From Symbiodinium natans (taxonomy: Eukaryota > Sar > Dinophyceae > Suessiales > Symbiodiniaceae), in assembly GCA_905221605.1 (NCBI GenBank), contig CAJNDS010000845.1:1-59806 (forward strand): DNA of 59,806 bases, given 5' to 3'. The translations under genes and the position numbers were made by a program. Under the pieces are notes generated by a model. That model did no database searches and was not told where the DNA came from. It saw only the letters and a program-made list of their open reading frames with translations. Positions 30,792 to 41,860 of this stretch are shown here, piece by piece. The number at the start of each line of letters is the position of its first letter. The first letter of the stretch is position 1.

Positions 30792-33300
30792 TCACATGAA
30801 TAGTCGAATTGGCCTCTTCTTCTTGGCCGCGCTGGTCCCCGCAACGATGTCTTGCAGTTCCGGATTCTCCTTCAAGTACTGCTTCAGCGCTTCCTCTGTT
30901 TCCTGCGCAGGAAGCCCTAAACCCTAAACCCTAAACCCCAAACCCTAAGCCACATGAATAAGATTCACACAGACTCTCCCTCGTCAGCCTGCTGCTTTTG
31001 CTTCGCCGTCTTTTCTGACCAAGCCGGGGTCCCATACCTCCACTTGCCATCGACACATGGGGGTTTACGAATATAGGGTGTAGGGTGTATAGGGTTTAGG
31101 GTCCGTATCATAAGGGGATCCTACTATTTGGGGGTCTATATGGGTGTATATTCTGGGGGCCCCTTACACTTCCAGTGACATCGCTCACAGTTCTGCGGCA
31201 TGGACTCCGGGGCTCCGCACACTATGCATCGGGACGAGGTGTCATTCTTGCCACCGCCCAAGTGGCCATCCTACAAAGTGCAAGGCTGTGGACATTTGTG
31301 GGGGGCGCTGATCTTCACCGGACATGGACGCAATAACATAACTATAATCATAATAATAATAATAATAATTGTAATAACAATAACAACAATAAACATGATA
31401 ATACATAGTACTAACAAAAGTACATAAATAGTAGTAAATAATAATAGTTGTAGTAATAATAACTCAGCAACTCCTTGTAGTGGTCGTAAGGTCTTTTTTT
31501 GTCCAGCTCGGCGCCGCAAAGGTAGCAGCCTCGAGCAGTCTTTTCTGGGCATGTTGTCCAAACATGTTGGCGCGTATGGCTAAGGCCTTGGCTATGGGTG
31601 CCACAGGGACACTTGATGTGGTTGCAGCCCTCTTCCCTTGTGAATTCGTTGCTGGACAAGACTGGCTGAGCTGAGTGTCACTTGCTGGGGCACCTCTCGT
31701 AAGGTTTCCGGCACCTCTTGTTGGGGCACCTTCTTAGGGCCACTTCGGCCATCTTCTCTTCCAGAAAAGTCCTGTTGCCGCCAAAAAACTGTTGTCCCGA
31801 ATCGCATGTATGTCCAAGATCGCTCATTTCTGTGGAAGCCTGCCTTATCCTGGTCTCCCCATCCTTGGCTTCACCGTGGGCTTTGTCATGGTAGCAATGT
31901 GCCGAGTACTGGAAGTGTGCAAGTAGCCCCACTGGCCGAGGGGTTCGCACATGGAAGTGACATGCTCATTGGAGTGCCGCGGAGGTGCGTTCTCGACCTC
32001 GTCGCACTTTAAAGGGTTGTGCTCGGGCTTCATGCACCAACGGCAGGTGATCTTTCCACACTCCGGATCCAAACACTTCACGACACCATCCTGAGCGGGT
32101 CTGAGCTTTTTTTGTGCGAAGCGCGAAGCTCGCAGATGCGCAGCTGAACCGACCGATCAAGTCTCAGAAAATTTTGGGCCACCCGCCTAGCAACAAGTCT
32201 CAGCAAGTGATGATCTAATCGCGTGGCAGGCATCGTTGTGATCCGTCATCTGCACCATGAAATCACAGTGAGGGCCTGCGAAGTGCATGAGGTGCAAAGT
32301 AGAGTTAGGACATGTTATGAGTAACGACTTAGTTACGTGTGCATGCTTGCCATCCTGAGGCCTAAGGTCTGCGCACGCTACTAGGTCTGTAAGTCCAGAG
32401 TTCGCAGCTTCCAGAGCGGCTGACCGCCTGGAGTACCGTACCTCTGCAAAGGGCATGTTAAGAGGGACAACAGGGACACACAGAGCGAGGGAGAGACAAA
32501 GGGAGACAGAGAGATAAGTCGAAGAATAGAGCTGCTGGCAAGCTGCGTAGTCCTTCCTTGGAAGGGCCTGCTGAGCTGGCAAACGCTGAGGGTCTCTGCG
32601 CCAAACGTGCACCCAGATCCGATACAGCACGCAGCACTATAAACGGAAAGATACGGAAACCGGAACAAGGCTGTGCCGCCTTTGCTCTACATTTACAGCA
32701 CATGCTTCGGAGCGCAAACCCCGGATCTCCCCCCTCCCCGTCCCTGTCCGGCCGCCCCCAGCACAGGCCCCATCAACAACTCATGACATGCTCGGGGCCT
32801 TCTGTAAAGCAGTGTCTGTGAAATGCCCTTGACAACCAGATGTGTCCAGGCAACCTGGAAAAAGCCAGCACAGAGTGGCGGACTGCTCAGAGTGAGCCAG
32901 GACATCAGTCGCAACTTGTAGTCCAAGCCAATATCCAAGGAGCCGAGTCTGGAACAGCTCAAGCCTGGTACATCAGCTTCACTCCTGCCAGGCCCACAGG
33001 CTCACTGTGCTCACAGATGACAGACGCAGGTGGGACGCAGGCCAGACAACAGAAGGCTGGTGCAAACAGCTCCTCCCCTCGGAGCTGCTGGCAACTGAGC
33101 TCGAACCCCCGCTCAGGTTCAACGTGAACAGTCCCCTTCCAAAAAACTCCAGTGCTGCGTGCTTGACCTCAGGGTGCAGGGCTGATCTCTGAGAAAACTT
33201 GCCGAAAGCTTTCTGGGCTGTTCCAGGCCCTCGGCGCAGGGAATGCAAAAGCCATGCCCGGCCGTTGCCGAGCACCGCAGCTCCTCCTGCACCCCCTCAA
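30792..33300 (-). CDS. RBR (RING-IBR-RING) E3 ubiquitin ligase, multi-exon
   Basis: Exons, with TRIAD features: about 33290-33230 (EELRCSATAGHGFCIPC, RING1-like); 32090 to about 32008 (GVVKCLDPECGKITCRWCMK, then PEHNPLKCDEVEN, IBR); about 31870-31844 (EAKDGETRIR); 31771-31694 (FLEEKMAEVALRRCPNKRCR, then KPYE); 31636-31593 (REEGCNHIKCPCGTH); 31529 to about 31468 (CYLCGAELDKKRPYDHYK, RING2 with the catalytic-type Cys). Phase-consistent introns: 31843-31772 (GC-AG, 72 bp), 31693-31637 (GT-AG, 57 bp) and 31592-31530 (GC-AG, 63 bp). Likely downstream exons are about 31270-31160 (CIVCGAPESMPQNCERCHWK), about 31060-30971 (GKWRYGTPAWSEKTAKQKQQ) and 30904-30792 (TEEALKQYLKENPELQDIVA, ending AAKKKRPIRLFM and TGA). 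RBR ligases pass ubiquitin through a RING2 thioester. The intermediate part of RING1 is not fully placed. Confidence 0.78.
30917..30951. repeat. Telomere-type array filling a 66 bp intron
   Basis: CCCTAAA x5 (with CCCCAAA and CCCTAAG variants) on plus, inside the intron 30970-30905 of the RBR gene. The intron runs from a GT donor (TCT/GTGTGAATC) to CTGCGCAG, phase 0 on both sides. Confidence 0.93.
31074..31165. repeat. TTTAGGG-like run plus CCTACTATTTGGGGG repeat copy
   Basis: TATAGGGTGTAGGGTGTATAGGGTTTAGGG (31074-31103), then the second copy of the short family seen at 20310-20400. It lies between two RBR exons, so probably intronic. Confidence 0.6.
31323..31462. repeat. ATA/AAT microsatellite in an RBR intron
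   Basis: ATAATAATAATAATAATTG-type run between the RING2 exon and the C-x2-C exon at 31.2 kb. Translated on minus it gives an artefactual Tyr/Asn run after DHYKE. Confidence 0.85.
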
Positions 33301-33314
33301 CCACAAGCCCAGCA

Positions 33315-33365
33315 GGGTTTAGGGTTTAGGGTTTAGCGGGCTTTAGGGTTTAGGGTTTAGGGTTT
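33315..33365. repeat. Interstitial telomere-type array (TTTAGGG on plus)
   Basis: Six units interrupted by TTTAGCGGGC. In minus sense it lies between the candidate exon ending near 33405 (WKFVDGG, GT donor) and the GGTGCAG acceptor of the RING1-like exon near 33290. Confidence 0.95.
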
Positions 33366-33398
33366 TGCATAGTATACAGGGTGTGAGAAAAGTCGTAA

Positions 33399-34135
33399 TC
33401 AGCAACCTCCATCTACGAACTTCCAGAACTCTCTCAAGCTATACTCATGCTTACACCCACAGCTCGCTCTTCTGGGAGGAGCTCGTCGTCGAAGCAGCAA
33501 CCACAAGTTCCAAGACCTCCGACTGCTTTCAGATCTCGGATTCGTGCAGCCCGAGCCTGACAGGATCCGCTTCATCTCCCTCTCGCATCGCAGGTTCTGC
33601 GGGTCAAGTAAAAGTGTGGCCTGCTTCCTTTTCCTCAATGCTTCGCCGATGGCCACAGCATCTGGCCCAAGATCCATTTCCTGTGCTCTCTCCAAGTCTA
33701 CGTGCAGTACAATATTTGGTCGGAGTACTGGTCGACGTTTTGCAACGTTTTCCCAACGGTCCCGATGACACCCCCTCACAACTAAGGTCCAGGGGTAGAG
33801 ACGGACAGCACGGGAGGGGTGGCCGCGCAAACCGGACAGACAGTCACACGCTCAGATTTGCCGTCCCCAGTCTTCTTACTCTTCTTCTGCTTGCGTCTCC
33901 GCCGACAACACTTTCCAGCGTCTCTCCAAAAGCTTATTGCCTTCATAATCTTCCTTCCTTCCTTCTCAATGTGACGCTCTCTCATTCTCTCGCTGTCCAT
34001 GTCGCAAACTCTGCATCAGCACTTAGACTTGAAGAGGCACTTTCTGGAGCATCGCCGGCACTTCGCATGGAGGCGCGGGCTTCTTTGGCCGAGAACACTT
34101 CAGCGATTCTTTCTCATCGCTCGCCTGGGTCTTAC
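33399..34135 (-). CDS. Probable upstream exons of the RBR gene, Lys/Arg-rich
   Basis: Minus segments with protein texture: about 34130-34030 (ASDEKESLKCSRPKKPAPPC), about 33990-33830 (RERHIEKEGRKIMKAISFWR, KCCRRRRKQKKSKK, VTVCPVCAATPP) and about 33740-33405 (ENVAKRRPVLRPNIVLHVDL, then AVAIGEALRKRKQATLLLDP, REFWKFVDG). They end at a GT donor 40 bases before the array at 33315-33365, beyond which the RING1-like exon begins. The long plus-strand frame over the same bases (33365-34393) lacks comparable texture. Whether this is one gene with the RBR ligase is inferred from spacing and direction only. Confidence 0.5.
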
Positions 34136-34154
34136 ACTACCTATATCTGCTTGC

Positions 34155-34200
34155 AAGAAAGTCGGGCGGTTGAATATTTAGGGTACCCCAAAAGGGATCG
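34155..34200. repeat. Short dispersed repeat, GGTACCCCAAAAGGGATC family, copy 1
   Basis: ATTTAGGGTACCCCAAAAGG, then GATCGTAATTT; related copies at 34898-34970 and 58725-58776. Confidence 0.6.
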
Positions 34201-34371
34201 TAATTTACAGCCACAACAAGCACACGGTCGACACAGCATGACGGCCATGCCTCCAGAATGGAGCGAGCTTGGCTGTAAGTTCCCGCCTCTAGCACAAGGC
34301 CGCACCCCACTAGCACCCTCAGACTGGTGCCCAACAAGCACATCAAAAAGCATACTACCATATGCAATGTA

Positions 34372-34401
34372 TAATATATATATATATATATAATACATAT
34401 A

Positions 34402-34434
<33 letters not shown>

Positions 34435-34448
34435 TTTTTATTTATTTA

Positions 34449-34487
<39 letters not shown>

Positions 34488-34505
34488 TTATTTATATATT
34501 TATGC
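34372..34505. repeat. TA microsatellite
   Basis: TATATA runs of varying length with TTTATTTA interruptions, about 130 bp. Confidence 0.92.
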
Positions 34506-34740
34506 GGTCGATGCCATCTGTTCTGCTGAACCGCCTGCTCGAAGGCACTGCGGATGGTTGCTGCTGGAGCTCGTCTGAATTCAGTCATCAGGGCATGGAG
34601 TGCATGCAGCGCATACACCTGGGCAGCACCCAGAGCTGGCTTGATACCAAACTCAATTTTCACTCGCCAAATTATTGCTTCACCGGAGTGGTAAGATTCC
34701 CGTTGCTGCTCATCCGTATCTACATGGCACGCTCGCATTC
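34500..34740 (-). CDS. Hypothetical exon
   Basis: Minus segment of about 75 codons with helical protein texture ([20 protein letters not shown], then [20 protein letters not shown] and [17 protein letters not shown]). It runs into the TA microsatellite. It may be the next exon after 35114-35201. Family not recognised. Confidence 0.5.
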
Positions 34741-34897
34741 TGCATGACCAGGGCCCAAGCCGTGGGTGTGTTTGAGGCTAATTATCCAAATGACGTCGGA
34801 ACGAAGCAGTGCAGCCACCGAACAGTGGACATTCGCATGTCCCTCAAGCCCTAAACAAAAATATTGAGACCCTATATGGTGATTTCTCTCATTTATT

Positions 34898-34970
34898 GGG
34901 GTCCTTATTTTAAGGCGGCCCCTCTTATGTTTGGTACCCCAAAAGGGACCATATTTTTGAGAACTCACCA
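34898..34970. repeat. Short dispersed repeat, GGTACCCCAAAAGGGACC family, copy 2
   Basis: TTGGTACCCCAAAAGGGACC, then ATATTTTTGAGAAC, preceded by GGGGTCCTTATTTTAAGG. Possibly a MITE, with TTGGGGTCC / GGTACCCCAA pairing as an imperfect inverted repeat. Confidence 0.5.
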
Positions 34971-34972
34971 TG

Positions 34973-35077
34973 TAAACCCTAACCCCTAACCCCTAACCCC
35001 TAAACCCTAAACCCTTTTGCACAAACCCTAAACCCTAAACCCGAAACCCGAAACCCGAAACCTTAAACCCTAACCCT
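34973..35077. repeat. Interstitial telomere-type array (CCCTAAA, CCCTAAC, CCCGAAA on plus)
   Basis: About 14 degenerate units. In the minus sense it follows the exon at 35114-35201 and would supply an in-frame TAG if that exon is not spliced. Confidence 0.93.
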
Positions 35078-35113
35078 CACGACAACGGTCCCACCCCCCA
35101 CTCCGCACCTTGG

Positions 35114-35201
35114 AGTCCTTTGCCTCCGCGTTGATCTCCAGGCCTGCTTCGTCTAGCAGCGCCTCGCCCCGAAGAAAACGAGCCCACCTGGGAGGCATTA
35201 T
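35114..35201 (-). CDS. Small exon before a telomere array
   Basis: Minus segment possibly starting at an ATG (35201): PPRWARFLRGEALLDEAGLE, then INAEAKDSK, and a GT donor (AAG/GTGCGG). High GC at third positions as in the 20.5 kb exon. Function unknown. Confidence 0.5.
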
Positions 35202-35234
35202 CCGCCGACCCCAGCCGGAGCGGGGGCGGCGTCA

Positions 35235-38200
35235 GTGAAGACCCATCGTTGTCTGCTTCCTCGCCCAGTGCCTCGCTGCCCTTGCTGTCTGCTTCGTTGT
35301 GCAGTGCCTCGCTGCCCTTGCTGTCTGCTTCGTTGTGCAGTGCCTTGCTGCCCTTGCTGCCTTCGCCAGACCCATTGCCCCTACCACCTACTCCACCCCA
35401 TCCAAAGCTCGACCGGCCCCCAGTGCATGCCCGCCCGCTTGCCCTACGCTTGCCCTACCCTTACCACCCACGCACCCCGCCCCCCGCTCCTTCCCTTGCC
35501 CAAGCCCCCCACGCACCCCGCCATGCTTCTCATGGACCCATGGCTCCTCCCAGTGCATGCCCGCCCGCTTGCCCTACCCCCACCACCCACGCACCCCGCC
35601 CCCCGCCCATCCGCCCTTCCCGCTCCGCATACTCCTTCCCTTGCCCAAGCCCCCCACGCACCCCGCCATGCTTCTCATGGAGCCATGGCTCCTGGTCCCA
35701 CTCTTCATCCCAAGCTCGACCGGCCCCCAGTGCATGGCCGCCCGCTTGCCCTACCCCCACCACCCACGCACCCCGCCCCCCGTCCATCCGCCCTTCCCGC
35801 TCCGCATACTCCCCCACGCACCCCGCCATGCTTCTCATGGACCCATGGCTCCTGGTCCCATTCTTCATCCCTCCTATTTATGGCCCCTGCTCCACCCCCA
35901 CCCCCAACCCCCACCCCCACCCCGCACGCACCCTGCCCCGCCGCCCATGCTGTCATGGACCCATGCTCCTGGCCCCATGGCTCCACCCCCCCCCCCCCCA
36001 CCCCCCACCCCCAGCATACTCCTTCCCTTGCCCAAGCCCCTCACGCACCCCGCCATGCTTCTCATGGACCCATGGCTCCTCCCAGTGCATGCCCGCCCGC
36101 TTGCCCTACCCCCACCACCCACGCACCCTGCCCCCCGTCCATCCGCCCTTCCCGCTCCGCATACTCCCCCCCTTGCCCAAGCCCCCCACGCACCCCGCCA
36201 TGCTTCTCATGGACCCATGGCTCCTGGTCCCATTCTCCATCCCTCCTGTTTATGGCCCCTGCTCCACCCCCACCCCCAACCCCCACCCCCACCCCGCACG
36301 CACCCTGCCCCACCGCCCATGCTTGGCTCCTGGCCCCAGTCTTCATCCCTCGACCTGCATGGCTGCCAATGCTGGTCCTATATATGGCCCCTGCTCCACC
36401 CCAACCCCCAACCCCCACCCCCATACCGTACGCACCCTGCCACCCCCACCCCCACCCACCCACACTTCCAACCCCCACCCCCACCCCCCACTGCCACGCA
36501 CCCCGCCCCCCATTGAACCCATGGCTCGTGGCCCCATTGGCTCATGGTCCACGGCCCATGGATGTGGCTTCTCAGCTGACTTTAAAGGGCCCCAGTGCAT
36601 GCCCGGGCCCTCCGCCCGCTCCGCCCGCTCCGCCCCCTCCGCCCTCCGCCCTTCTAGCTCCGCCTACTCCCCTCTGGCCCATGCTCCCACTCTCCATCCC
36701 CTTGACCTACCCCTCATGGACCCAGCTCCCTACCCCTACCCCTTACCCCTCACGCACCCATGCCCCTCATGACCCATGGCTCCTGGCCCCATGGCTCCCC
36801 ATTCATTATGGTCCACGGCCCAAGCAGGTGGCTTCTCCGCCCCTACCCCCACCACCTCTACCCTTCCCGCTCGACCGGCCCCCAGTGCATGCCCGCCCGC
36901 TTGCCCTACGCTTGCCCCTTACAAGCCCCCCACGCACCCCGCCATGCTTCTCATGGACCCATGGCTCCTCCCAGTGCATGTCCGCCCGCTTGCCCTACCC
37001 CCACCACCGCACCGGCTGCAAACACCCGCCCCCCGCCATTTGGGAAAAAGGCCCGCCCTTCCCGGCTCCCGCAAAATACCCTTCCCTTGCCCAAGCCCCC
37101 CCGCACGACCCGCCAGCTTTCTCATGGGTACCCAATGGCTCCTGGTCCCCTGTCTTCAACCATCCCAAGCTCGACACCCGGCCCCCAAGTGCATGGCCGC
37201 CCACGCATTGCCCTAACACTCCCCACCCCCCACTGGCACACCCGCCCCCCGCCCTCCCCTTGCCAGCCCCCCCACGCACCCCGCCATGCTTTTCCTGGAC
37301 CCATGCTCCCCCCGTGCATGCCCGCCCGCTTGCCTAACCCCCACCATCCCACGCACCCCCCCCCCCCCGCCCACTCCTTCAACACCTTCCCCCTCCTGCA
37401 TACTCCTTTCCCTTGCCCAAGGCCCCCCACGCACCCGCCATTCTTCTCCAGGACCATGGCTTCTGGTCCCTGGTCCCATTCTTCATCCCAAGCTCGACCC
37501 CGCGCCCCAGTGCATGCCCGCCCGCTCTCCCTGGCCCCACCACCCACGCACCCCGCCCCCTCTTCCATCTTCCATACCTCCCTCGCCCCCGCACGCGCCC
37601 CGCCATACTTCTCATGACCCAGCTCCTGGTCCCATTTCTTCCCTATCCACCCCCCACCCCCACCCCCACCCCCACCCCGCCGCACCCTTCCCCACCGCCC
37701 ACGCTTTGCCATTGCTCCTGCCCAGGATCCCCCCCCCCCCCACCTCCCCACCCCACTGCATCTCCTTCCCTTGCCCCAGCCCGCCCAACGCACGTCCCGC
37801 CATGCTTCTCATGGACCATGGCTCCTGTCCCATTCTCATCCCAAAGACTCCGACCGTCCACCATTGCATGCCCGCCCCGCTGCCCTAACCCCACCACCCA
37901 CGCACCCCTGCCCCCCCCGTTGCATCCGCCCTTAAATCCCGCTCCTGCATCACTCCCCCCCTTGCCCCAGCACACCCCCGCACCACCACGCCATGCTTCT
38001 CATGGACCCAATGGCTCGCGTCCCATCTCCATCCTCCTGTTCATGGCCCCTCGGCTCCACCCCCACCCCCACTACCCCCACGCAACCCGTCCCCCCCACT
38101 GTCGACACCATGGCCTCCTGGCCCATTGGCTCTTTGCGCGCTCAGTCATTACATCGAGCCTGCATTCGATCGTGCCATGACCTGGATCCTATATATGGCC

Positions 38201-41200
38201 CCCTGCTGCGCACCCCCCCCGCAACCCCCACCCCCACCCACCCACACTTCCTCTACCCACCCCACCCCCCACACACCCCCCCCCACTGACCCATTCTCCT
38301 CTGGCCCCATGGCCTTCATGGTGCCACAGGGCCCATGGATGTGCTTCTCAGCTGAAACTTTGAAGGGCCCCGTTCCATGCCCGGGCCCGCCGGCGCCGCT
38401 TGCTTCCGCCCGGCTCCGCCCCTCCGCCCTCCGCCGTCAGCTCCGCCTACGCCGCCTCTGAGCCCTAGCTGTGGCACTCTGCCCATCCCCCTGACCTACC
38501 CCTCATGACCCAGCTCCTACCCCTTAACCCCTCCCGCACGCATGGGCCCCTCAAATGAAACCCATGGCTTCCTGGCCCATGGTCTCCCCCATTCATTATG
38601 GTCCACGGCCCAAGCAGGTGTCTTCTCCCCCACCGTACCCACCCCCCCCTCTACCCTTCCCGCTCGACCGGCCCCCCAGCGCATGCCCCCCCCTTTGCCC
38701 TACGCTTGCCCTACCCCTTACCACCCACTGCCTACCCCCCGCTCCTTCCCTTGCCAGTGCCCCCCACACACCCCGCCATGCTTCTCATGGACCTGGGCTC
38801 CTCCCAGTGCATGTCCGCGAGCTTTACCGCTTGCCCTTAATAATAGCCCCCACCACCCACAGCGGCACTCCCGCCCCCCGCCAACCCTGCACCTTCCGTC
38901 TCCGCATCTCCCTCCCATTGCGCCAAGCCCACCCACGGCACGCCCGCCCTGTGGCTGCCTCATGGAACCCTGGCTCCCTGTTTCCCATTTCTTCATCCCA
39001 AGCTCTGCGACCGGCCCCAGTGTCAAATGTCCGCAGCCCCCACCCACGCCGCGCCCCCAGTGCATGCCCGCCCGCTTGCCCTACCCCCACCACCCACGCA
39101 CCCCGCCCCCCGCTCCTTCCCTTGCCCAAGCCCCCCACGCACCCCGCCATGCTTCTTATGGACCCATGGCTCCTCCCAGTGCATGCCCGCCCGCTTGCCC
39201 TACCCCCACCACCCACGCACCCCGCCCCCCGCCCATCCGCCCTTCCCGCTCCGCATACTCCTCCCTTTGCCCTTTATGGCCCCTGCGCACCCACATGCTG
39301 TCCTGGAAACCCATGGCTCCTGGCCCCATGGCCCATCCCCCCCCCGCCCATCCGCCCTCCCCGCTCCGCATACTCCTTCCCTTGCCCAAGCCCCCCACGC
39401 ACCCCGCCATGCTTCTCATGGACCCATGGCTCCTGGTCCCATTCTTCATCCCAAGCTCGACCGGCGCTCAGTGCATGGCCGCCCGCTTGCCTTACCCCCA
39501 CCACCCACGCACCCCCGTGCATCCGCCCTTCCCGCTCCGCATACTCCCCCCCTTGCCCAAGCCCCCCACGCACCCCGCCATGGGCCCATGGCTCCTGGTC
39601 CCATTCTCCATCCCTCCTGTTTATGGCCCCTGCTCCACCCCCACCCCCAACCCCCACCCCCACGACCTGCATGGCTGCCAATGCTGGTCCTATATATGGC
39701 CCCTGCTCCACCCCAACCCCCAACCCCCACCGCCATACCGTACGCACCCTGCCACCCCCAACCCCCAACCCCCACCCCCACCCACCCACACTTCCAACCC
39801 CCACCCCCACCCCCCACGCACCCCGCCCCCCACTGATTCCATGGCTCCTGGCCCATTGGCTCATGGTCCACTGACTTTAAAGGGCGTGCCCGGGCCCTCC
39901 GCTCCGCCCGCTCCGCCCCCTCCGCCCTCCGCCCTTCTAGCTCCGCCTACTCCCCTCTGGCCCATGCTCCCACTCTCCATCCCCTTGACCTACCCCTCGT
40001 GGACCCAGCTCCCAACCACTTACCCCTCACACACCCATGCCCTCATGATCCATGGCTCCCCATTCATTATGGTCCACGGCCCAAGCAGGTCCCCCACCAC
40101 CTCTACCCTTCCCGCTCCGCATACTCCCTCCCTTCCTGGTCCCATTCTTCATCCCTGACCTGCATGGCTGCCAATGCTGGCCCGAAAAATGGCCCCTCAC
40201 CCCCAACCCCCCCCACCCCGCACGCACCCTGCCCCGCCGCCCACGCTTGTCATGGACGCATGGCTCCTGGCCCCATGGCTCCACCCCCACCCCAACCCCC
40301 ACCCCACCCCCACCTCCCCCACCCCCACCCCCCCCGCCCCCCACTGGACCCATAGCTCCTGGCCCCCATTGGCTCATGGTCCACGGCCCATGGATGTGGC
40401 TTCTCAGCTGACTTTCGCTGCCCGCTCCGCCCTCCGCCCTTCCAGCTCCGCCGACTCTGCCCTTGCTGTCTGCTTCGTTGCGCAGTGCCTTGCTGCCCTT
40501 GCTGCCTTCGCCAGACCCACTGCCCCTACCACCTACTCCATCCAAAGCTCGACCAGCCCCCAGTGCATGCCCGCCCGCTCTCCCCTTACCACCCACGCAC
40601 CCCGCCCCCCGCTCCTTCCCTTGCCCAAGCCCCCCACGCACCCCGCCATGCTTCTCATGGACCCATGGCCCGCTTGCCCTACCCCCACCACCCACGCACC
40701 CCCCGCCCATCCGCCCTTCCCGCTCCGCATACTCCTTCCCTTGCCCAAGCCCCCCACGCACCCTGTGCCTCGCTGCCCTTGCTGTCTGCTTCGTTGTGCA
40801 GTGCCTCGCTGCCCTTGCTCTGCTTCGTTGCGCAGTGCCTTGCTGCCCTTGCTGCCTTCGCCAGACCCATTGCCCCTACCACCTACTCCACCCCATCCAA
40901 AGCTCGACCGGCCCCCAGTGCATGCCCGCCCGCTGGCCCTACGCATGCCCTACCCTTACCACCCACGCACCCCGCCCCCCGCTCCTTCCCTTGCCCAAGC
41001 CCCCCACGCACCCCCGACACAATTCTTTCATGTAACCCCTTTCTCCTCCCATTCATTGCCCTCCTTTCCTACCCCCCACCACCCCACGCACTCCCTCCCA
41101 CCCCTCCCTCCTCCCTTCCCTCTCCCATCTCCTTCCCTTTCCCAAGCTCCCCACTCCAACGCCCTCCATTCTCTCATTGACCATAATCCCTCCTCCCATT

Positions 41201-41860
41201 CCTTCATCCCCATCTCTACCTTCCCCCAATCCACTTTCCTGCCACCTCTTTCCCTACCCCCCCCACCACGTCACGCCCTCCCCCCTTCCATCCTCTCTTC
41301 CCTCTCCGCATACTTCCCCCCTTTCCCCCGTCCCCCCGCTCCTTCCCTTGCCCAAGCCCCCCACGCACCCAGCCATGCTTCTCATGGACCCATGGCTCCT
41401 CCCAGTGCATGCCCGCCCGCTTGCCCTACCCCCACCACCCACGCACCCCGCCCCCCGCCCATCCGGCCTTCCCGCTCCGCATACTCCTTCCCTTGCCCAA
41501 GCCCGCCACGCACCCCGCCATGCTTCTCATGGACCATGGCTCCTGGTCCCATTCTTCATCCCAAGCTCCACCAGCCCCCAGTGCATGCCCGCCCGCTTGC
41601 CCTACCCCCACCACCCACGCACCCCGCCCCCCGTCCATCCGCCCTTCCCGCTCCGCATACTCCCCCCCTTGCCCAAGCCCCCCACGCACCCCGCCATGCT
41701 TCTATGGACCCATGGCTCCTGGTCCCATTCTCCATCCCTCCTGTTTATGGCCCCTGCTCCACCCCCACCCCCAACCCCCACCCCCACCCCCACCCCGCAC
41801 GCACCCTGCCCCGCCGCCCATGCTTGTCATGTGGCCCCTGGCCCCATGGCTCCACACTTC
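35235..41860. repeat. C-rich satellite, about 170 bp units in a higher-order array
   Basis: The basic unit carries GCATGCCCGCCCGCTTGCCC, CACCACCCACGCACCCCGCC, CCATCCGCCCTTCCCGCTCC, TTGCCCAAGCCCCCCACGC and GCCATGCTTCTCATGGACCC. Less frequent modules (TTTATGGCCCCTGCTCCACC; GATGTGGCTTCTCAGCTGAC; CCCATTCATTATGGTCCACG; TGCCCTTGCTGTCTGCTTCG) recur about every 1.3-1.6 kb, giving a higher-order period. Long Pro/His/Ala-rich open frames exist on plus in all three frames and Gly/Trp/Arg-rich ones on minus. The equal openness of all frames shows they come from stop-poor C-rich sequence. I do not annotate a gene here. Confidence 0.9.

Noticed and set aside
33365-34393. 342-codon plus-strand frame
   Set aside because: The opposite strand has clearer protein texture and fits the RBR gene direction. 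The plus frame begins next to a telomere array and ends in a TA microsatellite.
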